40,328 bases of DNA from Candidatus Roizmanbacteria bacterium RIFCSPHIGHO2_02_FULL_37_13b (GTDB taxonomy: Bacteria; Patescibacteriota; Microgenomatia; UBA1406; HO2-37-13b): NCBI GenBank assembly GCA_001789395.1, contig MFZK01000001.1, positions 9,961 through 50,288 on the forward strand, written 5' to 3'. Each line of letters opens with the position of its first letter. The stretch's first letter is position 1. Positions 16,045-22,587 of the stretch are shown piece by piece. A program made the translations under genes and the position numbers. The notes beneath the pieces were generated by a model. It did not search any database. It had not been told where the DNA came from and saw only the letters and a list, made by a program, of their open reading frames with translations.

Positions 16045-17376
16045 ATGTTTCCGGACAAAAAAACTCAAGAAACAATTGTTCTTTCTGTCGGCGGAAGTCT
16101 CCTCGTCCCCAATGGTGGAGTTGATACTTTATTTTTATCGCAACTTAATTCTTTCATTAGAAAACACATAAAAAAAGGTCGAAAATTCTTTATTGTGGTT
16201 GGCGGAGGCAAAACAGCTCGGAGATATCGCGATGCAGGCAAACAAGTTATAGGAGAGTTAACCGCTGACGATTTAGATTGGCTCGGTATTCATGCTACAA
16301 GATTGAATGCCCATCTCCTGAGAACCATATTCCAAGATATCGCTCACCAACGAATTATTGAAAATTATCATAAAAGACTCAGAAATTGGAAAGAATCGGT
16401 CGTCATTGGAGCAGGTTGGCTTCCCGGTCATTCGACAGATTATGATGCCGTTTTATTGGCCAAAGAATATCGCGCTTCAGTACTTATCAATTTAAGTAAT
16501 ATAGATTGGGTCTATGATAAGGATCCTCAAAAACATAAAGATGCTAAACCTATTGAACGAACTACTTGGGAATACTTTGAAAAAATAGTTGGTAAGATCT
16601 GGGAACCTGGGATCAATGCACCATTTGATCCTGTTGCCTCCCAACTCGCAAAAAAAATAGGACTGACAGTCATAATTGCCAATGGAAATAACTTCTCTAA
16701 TTTAGATAATATTTTAAACGGTCACCCTTATAAAGGTACGATGATAACCCCTCTAAAAATTGATGCTGATTTTTTTGACCGGGAATATTTTGAGAGGCAG
16801 AAAGGTGAATACCGACTCGCCTATACGGAATCCACTTTAGGTAGTTTCTTTCAGACAATCGCTAATTGGTATCGTGCATTGTGGATAAAATTCTTTCTTG
16901 ATCCTAAAGATGTTCTGGATGTTGGCTGCGGAACAGGTAAGCTCGTTGGCACATTAAGAAGATTAGGAATTAAAGCATATGGAATAGATATATCAAATTA
17001 CGCATTGGAAAAGGTTAAACCAGAACTTCAACCATTTATAAAAAACGGCGATATTATCAAAATTCCTTTCAAAAGTGAATCATTTGAACTAGTTGTAAGT
17101 TTTGATGTATTGGAGCATTTGGAGAGGTCGAATCTACAACGCGCTATTAAAGAAAGTGCTCGAGTATCAAAAAAATGGATTCTCCATAAAGTCTACACCA
17201 AGGAAAACAAATGGATCACCTTCTTACATGGTCATGACTTGTCACATATGTCAGTATTATCTCATCAGTATTGGTTAAATCTTTTTAAATATATTGACAA
17301 TATCACCGTAGTAAGAAAAGGACTAATAAAATTGCCTTCTTTTTTTGAAAGTATGTTCCTCTTAAAGAAAAAATAA
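16045..17376 (+). CDS. fusion of archaeal-type UMP kinase and SAM-dependent methyltransferase
   Basis: 443 residues. Residues 1 to about 235 form an amino-acid-kinase fold of the archaeal UMP kinase type: IVLSVGGSLLVP, VVGGGKTARRYRDAG, DDLDWLGIHATRLNAHLL, GWLPGHSTDYDAVLLA, NLSNIDWVYDKDP. It should phosphorylate UMP to UDP. Residues about 240-443 form a class I methyltransferase: DVLDVGCGTGKL (about 289-300, SAM motif I), GIDIS, and FDVLEHLE, close to Methyltransf_11. Its substrate is unknown. The reading frame is continuous through the junction. It is followed after 4 nt by recF. Confidence 0.85.
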   Translation: MFPDKKTQETIVLSVGGSLLVPNGGVDTLFLSQLNSFIRKHIKKGRKFFIVVGGGKTARRYRDAGKQVIGELTADDLDWLGIHATRLNAHLLRTIFQDIAHQRIIENYHKRLRNWKESVVIGAGWLPGHSTDYDAVLLAKEYRASVLINLSNIDWVYDKDPQKHKDAKPIERTTWEYFEKIVGKIWEPGINAPFDPVASQLAKKIGLTVIIANGNNFSNLDNILNGHPYKGTMITPLKIDADFFDREYFERQKGEYRLAYTESTLGSFFQTIANWYRALWIKFFLDPKDVLDVGCGTGKLVGTLRRLGIKAYGIDISNYALEKVKPELQPFIKNGDIIKIPFKSESFELVVSFDVLEHLERSNLQRAIKESARVSKKWILHKVYTKENKWITFLHGHDLSHMSVLSHQYWLNLFKYIDNITVVRKGLIKLPSFFESMFLLKKK

Positions 17377-17380
17377 AATA

Positions 17381-18433
17381 ATGATACTTAAAAGTATCGA
17401 GCTCACTAATTTTCGAAATTTTGACAAGGCAAGATTCAATTTTAATCCATTCCTGACTGTCATAGTTGGAAATAATTCTGTCGGTAAGACAAATTTGATC
17501 GAAGCGATACATTTTCTCCTCTATGGTAGTGGCTTTAGAGAAAGCCAGCGTCAGGAACTTTTTTTAACAAACACAACTCAACTTAACGTTGAAGGTTTAT
17601 TTATTCAAGCGGAAGAAAATAATCTTTTTCGGATTATTCTCGAAGCAAGAAATGGTGTTATTTATACATCTCTTGCGATTAATAAAATCAAAAAAAGACT
17701 ATTTGATTATCTATCATATTGTCCTATCGGAGTTATATTTTCCCCTTTCTTAATTTATGCAATCGATGGCCAACCTTCCGACAGAAGAGAGCTTATAGAC
17801 AAGGTTTTGACCAAACTTGATATCGAATATAAAAAACATTTAACCAGTTATGAAACTGCCTTAAAAAAAAGAAATAAATTATTAGAAAAAGAAAAAAATC
17901 CCGATAAATTAAAAGACTCATTAACGTTTTGGGATGGATACCTTATTGCAGAAGCAAAATATATCCAGGAGAAAAGATCTGAATTCGTAGAATTTTATAA
18001 TCAACATCCTAAACTTGATAACAAAGAATTTTCGCTTGAATATAAACCTAATTTGATAAATCACGATACCCTAAAAGCGACTTTTGAAAAACAACTCTAT
18101 ATAAAAAAAACTCTTGTCGGGCCACAACGTGACGATTTCCAGATTTATATTAAAAAAAATGAGTTAAATATTAACGTTCATCATTTTGGATCAAGAAGCG
18201 AGCAACGATTGGCACTTTTCTGGTTTATCATCAACCAAATTAAGTTAATCGAACAAACAAAAAACACAAAACCAATTTTACTTTTAGATGATATTTTCTC
18301 CGAACTTGATCTAAGCAATAAGGCGCTGATTCTAAAGCTTATTACTAATTACCAGACGATTGTCACTACGACTGAAATTCATCTTGAAGAAATCATCGAT
18401 TTTCCTCATACGATCATAAAATTGAAAAGTTAA
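17381..18433 (+). CDS. recF: DNA replication/repair protein RecF
   Basis: 350 residues, normal length. SMC-like ABC ATPase: N-terminal LTNFRNFDKARF, Walker A GNNSVGKT (30-37) followed by NLIEAI, RecF-specific DRRELIDKVL, signature FGSRSEQR, and Walker B PILLLDDIFSELD with the D-loop. RecF marks single-strand gaps next to duplex DNA and helps load RecA. It is last in the group with the kinase-methyltransferase gene (4-nt gap), not in the classical dnaA-dnaN-recF-gyrB order. The tRNA-Ser(CGA) with its own promoter follows. Confidence 0.93.
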   Translation: MILKSIELTNFRNFDKARFNFNPFLTVIVGNNSVGKTNLIEAIHFLLYGSGFRESQRQELFLTNTTQLNVEGLFIQAEENNLFRIILEARNGVIYTSLAINKIKKRLFDYLSYCPIGVIFSPFLIYAIDGQPSDRRELIDKVLTKLDIEYKKHLTSYETALKKRNKLLEKEKNPDKLKDSLTFWDGYLIAEAKYIQEKRSEFVEFYNQHPKLDNKEFSLEYKPNLINHDTLKATFEKQLYIKKTLVGPQRDDFQIYIKKNELNINVHHFGSRSEQRLALFWFIINQIKLIEQTKNTKPILLLDDIFSELDLSNKALILKLITNYQTIVTTTEIHLEEIIDFPHTIIKLKS

Positions 18434-18454
18434 AATACCCTCCAAGTCATCTGA

Positions 18455-18463
18455 TGGTAGAAT
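18455..18463 (+). promoter_or_regulatory. extended -10 of tRNA-Ser(CGA)
   Basis: TGGTAGAAT, 11 nt before the mature tRNA 5' end. Confidence 0.5.
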
Positions 18464-18474
18464 ATATATTATAA

Positions 18475-18561
18475 GGTGAGGTGCCGGAGAGGCCAATCGG
18501 CCAGGTCTCGAAAACCTTGGGAGGCGCAAGTCTCACGCGAGTTCGAATCTCGCCCTCACCG
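18475..18561 (+). tRNA. tRNA-Ser(CGA)
   Basis: Acceptor GGTGAGG (18475-18481) pairs with CCTCACC (18554-18560), discriminator G18561. The anticodon loop CTCGAAA gives CGA (reads UCG). Long class II variable arm and T-arm GTTCGAATC are present. CCA is not encoded. The last bases overlap the stop end of the minus-strand gene 18556-18912. Confidence 0.95.
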
Positions 18562-18912
18562 CTGATTCGATAAGAATTCAAGGAGTTTGTCTTTTTGCTC
18601 TGAAGTTAAAGTCGGCATTATCTTCTCAATATATTCAGTAAAATTCTCTTTGGTTATATCAATTAGCGTTCGCTGATATTCATCAATATTCTGATATTCA
18701 CGTAAAACGGAAGTAATTTTGTTTTGATCTTTAGCCTTTTTTATTTTCTCTTGAATTTCTTTTTGTTTTTCGATTGGGAGATTTGCAAGAACCTTAGCAG
18801 AAGTTTGCGCCATACACATGGTTAAAAATTCCTGGGCAAATTTCTGTTTATCATCAGCATATCCGATTATATTCAAAATTTGAATCATGAATTCTAGAGG
18901 ATTTTGATTCAT
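18556..18912 (-). CDS. small helical protein, unknown function
   Basis: 118 residues, soluble, predicted mostly alpha-helical and charged (KQKEIQEKIKKAKDQNK; TSEQKDKLLEFLSNQR). No known motif. Cys only at position 33. It is translated downstream of the Ala/Gly-rich membrane protein gene (3-nt gap), so the two form a likely operon. Its stop codon lies inside the last bases of tRNA-Ser(CGA) on the other strand, giving convergent overlapping transcripts. Function not recognised. Confidence 0.6.
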   Translation of the reverse strand: MNQNPLEFMIQILNIIGYADDKQKFAQEFLTMCMAQTSAKVLANLPIEKQKEIQEKIKKAKDQNKITSVLREYQNIDEYQRTLIDITKENFTEYIEKIMPTLTSEQKDKLLEFLSNQR

Positions 18913-18915
18913 AGA

Positions 18916-19476
18916 TTAATGTCGGTGTCTCATTGCTAATGCAGTTGAGCCTATTGATAAACCTACAGCAAGGGGAATTGCCCAAGGCGCTTGAGTAAAG
19001 GCTCCAACTGAAGCTAAAATCGGAGCTGCTATTTTTATACCGGTATATAAATTTCTCTCAAGCGAACCGGCATTTTTTGCTCCCTGCCATCCAATTTCAT
19101 TACCGATCATCCATGACAGATATCCTACGGCTGAAGTGATATACGGATGTACGCTTGCCGAATCTATTACAAATTTGGATGCTTCTGCAAGATAAGGTAT
19201 ATGTGGTGCAGCGGCTGCAAGTGACGAAGCAACGCTTGCTATCGGAGCAGTCAGATTTTTAGTATGGTATATAAAAGTAGGCAAGGCTAAAGCTCCGGGG
19301 ACTGCAAGCCCTTCTCCGAAGGCTGTACGAAAAGCATGTCCAATACCTCGACCAACTTTTTCTACTAGAAAACTGTTAGATGTTTCTGTGGCTAAATTAG
19401 TACCCTTTACTTCAGGATGAAATCCAACTTCTCCTTCTACCTTTTTGTATGCCACCGAAGATGCCTCTGCACTCAT
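18916..19476 (-). CDS. Ala/Gly-rich membrane-associated protein, unknown function
   Basis: 186 residues from the ATG at 19476 (MSAEASSVAYKK). A hydrophilic N-terminus is followed by several weakly hydrophobic Ala/Gly/Ser-rich segments (around 60-85, 90-110, 120-140 and 150-180), with a basic end MRHRH. The start is chosen because TATAAT on the minus strand ends 10 nt upstream; the in-frame ATG at 19500 lies ahead of that box. It leads a two-gene operon with the helical protein. No family recognised; a multi-pass or peripheral membrane protein is likely. Confidence 0.55.
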   Translation of the reverse strand: MSAEASSVAYKKVEGEVGFHPEVKGTNLATETSNSFLVEKVGRGIGHAFRTAFGEGLAVPGALALPTFIYHTKNLTAPIASVASSLAAAAPHIPYLAEASKFVIDSASVHPYITSAVGYLSWMIGNEIGWQGAKNAGSLERNLYTGIKIAAPILASVGAFTQAPWAIPLAVGLSIGSTALAMRHRH

Positions 19477-19486
19477 ATTATGGGAT

Positions 19487-19492
19487 ATTATA
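19487..19492 (-). promoter_or_regulatory. -10 box of the Ala-rich protein gene
   Basis: TATAAT on the minus strand, 10 nt before the ATG at 19476. Confidence 0.45.
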
Positions 19493-19527
19493 TCATACAT
19501 AACTGATTATATCCACCTATAGTATAG

Positions 19528-19548
19528 ATCCTGAAACAAGTTCAGGAT
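19528..19548. repeat. hairpin repeat ATCCTGAA-ACAAG-TTCAGGAT
   Basis: Perfect 8-base stem, 5-base loop, no T-tract, between divergent genes. It resembles the dispersed tcctgaa..ttcagga intergenic element common in CPR genomes. Confidence 0.5.
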
Positions 19549-19602
19549 GACAGAAGCGTAGACTTTGTACTTGGTGCTAGTCTTTTTTAAGTAGATTTTA
19601 TG

Positions 19603-19611
19603 TGTTATGAT
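19603..19611 (+). promoter_or_regulatory. extended -10 of dnaG
   Basis: TGTTATGAT. It overlaps an in-frame ATG at 19607, which therefore cannot be the start if this promoter is used; the transcript would begin near 19618. Confidence 0.4.
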
Positions 19612-19645
19612 TATGCCACTACACGTTTTTTTTGAAATACCAGCC

Positions 19646-21424
19646 ATGGCAAGCGACGTTGAAGAAATCAAGAAGAGAATCGATATTGTTGATTATCTCG
19701 GTGCATTTATCACGCTTAAAAAAGCCGGGCGGAATTATAAAGCTCTTTGCCCCTTTCATAACGAAAAAACTCCCTCATTCATAGTCTCTCCCGACAGGCA
19801 AACCTGGCATTGTTTTGGAGGATGTCAAGAAGGAGGAGACGCAATTAAATTCCTGATGAAGTGGGAAAATATGACATTTTTTGAAGCGCTTAAAGAGTTG
19901 GCTGAGAAAACGGGTGTTAAACTACAGAAACTTGATTTTGAAGACAAGATTTGGAAAAAAAAGGAGCGTCTTTTTGCGATAAATTCCCTGGCAGAGGAGT
20001 TTTTTCATTTTCTACTAACTAAACATAAGATAGGAGAAGAAGCCCGTCAATACTTATCAAAAAGAAATATATCATCGAAGGTCATCGAGACCTTTAAATT
20101 AGGCTATTCTCCTTCTTCTTGGGAATCGCTATCAAAATTCTTAATTAAAAAAAATTACCAAAGTTTAGATCTAATTGAATCAGGACTCGTTGTACAAACT
20201 GAAACTAATAGGACCTATGATCGATTCCGCCACCGGTTAATTTTCCCGCTGAAAGACCCTCGTGGTAATACTTTGGGCTTTTCCGGCCGGCTGTTTACCG
20301 ATGAAAAAGAAGCCAAATATGTTAATACACCTGAGACTCCCGTATATCATAAAAGAGAAACCCTTTTTGGATTGAACATCACTAAAGAAAATGTAAAAAA
20401 GAAGGAACAGGTAATTGTCGTTGAGGGTGAATTTGATATGCTTACCTGCTTTCAAAATGGCATCTCAAATGTCGTGGCTGTCAAAGGCTCTGCAGTAACT
20501 CGCGATCAATTAATGCTACTTAAAAGATATACCAATAAAATGATTCTCGCACTTGATGCAGACTCAGCTGGAGAAGAAACCACCAAGCGTGCCATTTCAG
20601 ATGCTGAGGCACTTGATTTTGAAATTTATGTAGCAGACTACAATTATGCTAAAGATCCCGATGAAGCAATCACGACTGACTTAGCACGTTTTAAAAAAAT
20701 TATTGATGAACCGGTCGTATATTACGATTTCATAATCTCCCGTGCATTTAATAAATACCATGCCGGCGATGCCTTCTCAAAAAAAAATATTGCTACGGAA
20801 GTGGTTAATTATTTAGTCGATATTCAAAATCCGATCGTGAAAATTCACTATATAAAAAAATTATCTTCGATGATCGATGTAGATGATAAAACTATTGAAA
20901 ATTTAATGAATAAAGAAATTATTAAAAGAAAAAAGAAGAATTTGACAAAAGTAATTGTCAATAAAGCCGTTGAAATAAACCGCTTTGAATTATTACAAAG
21001 ATATGTTTTAAGCGTACTATTTCAAAATTCCGATCCAAAAAAAACAATAAAACAAATATTAAAAATTGTCCAACCCGAGAATTTTTCAATTCCATCATAT
21101 CAAAAATTACTTGAACGATTCGGAAACTTCATAGAAAAACGCGAATCCATGGATTTTAATATTAAACAATTTATTCAAACTTTAAGCAGTGAGTTAATAC
21201 CCGTCTTTGATGAAATCTATCTTTTTGATATTGCGATTTTTGATAAAACTATAGAAGAAATTGATTTAAATAAGACACTAATGGAGATAAAAAAACTCGC
21301 TCTAAAAAAGCAAATAAAGGAAAAAATCACTAATATCGGCGACAATGATGAAGAAGATAAACACTCCGTAAATCAACTCGTTGAACAACTTTCTAGCCTA
21401 GAAAAGAAAATATCAATGGTATAA
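19646..21424 (+). CDS. dnaG: DNA primase DnaG
   Basis: 592 residues. N-terminal zinc-binding domain (CPFH, then HCFGGCQEGGD), RNA polymerase core with SGRL and KYVNTPETP.Y.K, TOPRIM motifs VVEGEFDML and LALDADSAGEE, and a poorly conserved C-terminal helicase-binding region. It makes RNA primers at the replication fork. The last zinc-ligand pair is spaced C-x3-C instead of the usual C-x2-C. Start MASDVEEIKKRIDIVDYL chosen to match the family N-terminus and the promoter; in-frame ATGs at 19607 and 19613 are upstream alternatives. It is followed by rpoD as in the classical macromolecular-synthesis arrangement. Confidence 0.93.
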   Translation: MASDVEEIKKRIDIVDYLGAFITLKKAGRNYKALCPFHNEKTPSFIVSPDRQTWHCFGGCQEGGDAIKFLMKWENMTFFEALKELAEKTGVKLQKLDFEDKIWKKKERLFAINSLAEEFFHFLLTKHKIGEEARQYLSKRNISSKVIETFKLGYSPSSWESLSKFLIKKNYQSLDLIESGLVVQTETNRTYDRFRHRLIFPLKDPRGNTLGFSGRLFTDEKEAKYVNTPETPVYHKRETLFGLNITKENVKKKEQVIVVEGEFDMLTCFQNGISNVVAVKGSAVTRDQLMLLKRYTNKMILALDADSAGEETTKRAISDAEALDFEIYVADYNYAKDPDEAITTDLARFKKIIDEPVVYYDFIISRAFNKYHAGDAFSKKNIATEVVNYLVDIQNPIVKIHYIKKLSSMIDVDDKTIENLMNKEIIKRKKKNLTKVIVNKAVEINRFELLQRYVLSVLFQNSDPKKTIKQILKIVQPENFSIPSYQKLLERFGNFIEKRESMDFNIKQFIQTLSSELIPVFDEIYLFDIAIFDKTIEEIDLNKTLMEIKKLALKKQIKEKITNIGDNDEEDKHSVNQLVEQLSSLEKKISMV

Positions 21425-21425
21425 T
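21417..21425 (+). promoter_or_regulatory. extended -10 of rpoD embedded in the dnaG stop codon
   Basis: TGGTATAAT, a perfect extended -10. The dnaG stop TAA (21422-21424) lies inside it; 14 nt to the rpoD ATG. Confidence 0.6.
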
Positions 21426-21439
21426 ACTAAAAGATACAT

Positions 21440-22531
21440 ATGAGTTATCAAAAAATTCCAAAATCTACTAAAGAATTACTCCGACAAGGAGAAGAAAATG
21501 GTTTTTTGGTTCAAGATGATATTTTCTTTATTTTCCCTGACCCGGAACATCATATAGAAGAAATTGATGATTTTTTCAATACTGCGATGTTGAAGAATAT
21601 CGATATTTTTGAAAATGTTTCCTCATCTGAAGAAGAAGATGTAAAAAAATCTGTAGAAGAGATTGAAAAAGAAATCAAGCTAATTATTAACCTTAAGCAT
21701 GGTGAATCACTTGATCCAATAAAGATGTATTTAAAGGAAATTGGCAAACATCCACTATTGACCTTTGAACAAGAAGTCGATCTTGCAAAAAAATATGAAA
21801 AATCTGATTTAAAAGCACGTGAACTATTAATTAAATCGAATCTTCGCCTGGTTGTTTCTATAGCCAAAAAATATCTGGGTCGACGGCTATCATTTCTTGA
21901 TTTAATACAAGAGGGTAATCAAGGATTGATAAAAGGGGTAGAAAAATATGATTGGAGAAGGGGTTATAAATTTTCAACCTATGCAACTTGGTGGATCAGA
22001 CAAGCGATAACTCGTGCTATTGCTGATCAATCAAGAACGATTAGAATTCCAGTCCACATGGTTGATCATATCAACCGTTATTATAAGACACAACGAAAAA
22101 TGATCCAAAAACTCGGGCGGGAACCGAATAACGATGAAGTAGCTAAAGAATTAGGCATGACAGTCAAAGAAGTAGAAAATCTTATTAAAATTTCTCAACA
22201 CCCGAAGTCCCTATCAACCCCAATTGGTGATGATAAAGAGACAACATTAGAACAGTTTGTATCTGATCGGGATCAACCGACTCTATACGATAACGTTTCT
22301 AAAGAGTTTTTAAAAGACTACCTTAATGAAGTATTAAATACTTTATCTGATAGAGAACGTAAAGTTCTCATTATGCGTTTTGGACTTGACGACGGTAAAA
22401 GTAAAACTTTGGAAGACGTCGGCAAAGAATTCAATGTCACCCGAGAACGTATTCGCCAGATTGAAGCCAAAGCCATCAGAAAACTTCGCCATCCAACCCG
22501 CGCTAAAAAACTCAAAGACTTTGTGGAATAA
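21440..22531 (+). CDS. rpoD: primary sigma factor RpoD (sigma-70)
   Basis: 363 residues. A short acidic N-terminus; region 1.2 ([17 protein letters not shown]); region 2 with [43 protein letters not shown] and the -10 recognition segment [31 protein letters not shown] split across 2.3-2.4; region 3; and region 4 with [22 protein letters not shown] for the -35. It directs RNA polymerase to housekeeping promoters like those listed here. It has its own extended -10 besides read-through from dnaG. Region 1.1 is reduced to a short acidic stretch. Confidence 0.95.
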   Translation: MSYQKIPKSTKELLRQGEENGFLVQDDIFFIFPDPEHHIEEIDDFFNTAMLKNIDIFENVSSSEEEDVKKSVEEIEKEIKLIINLKHGESLDPIKMYLKEIGKHPLLTFEQEVDLAKKYEKSDLKARELLIKSNLRLVVSIAKKYLGRRLSFLDLIQEGNQGLIKGVEKYDWRRGYKFSTYATWWIRQAITRAIADQSRTIRIPVHMVDHINRYYKTQRKMIQKLGREPNNDEVAKELGMTVKEVENLIKISQHPKSLSTPIGDDKETTLEQFVSDRDQPTLYDNVSKEFLKDYLNEVLNTLSDRERKVLIMRFGLDDGKSKTLEDVGKEFNVTRERIRQIEAKAIRKLRHPTRAKKLKDFVE

Positions 22532-22547
22532 AAAATAATCCTCCGCT

Positions 22548-22577
22548 TTGCGTCACTCGCTTTTCAATTGTTATAAT
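22548..22577 (+). promoter_or_regulatory. promoter of the UvrD-nuclease gene (near-leaderless)
   Basis: TTGCGT (22548-22553), 18-nt spacer, TATAAT (22572-22577) with the extended TG at 22569; 10 nt to the ATG. Confidence 0.55.
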
Positions 22578-22587
22578 AGTCCTTGCC

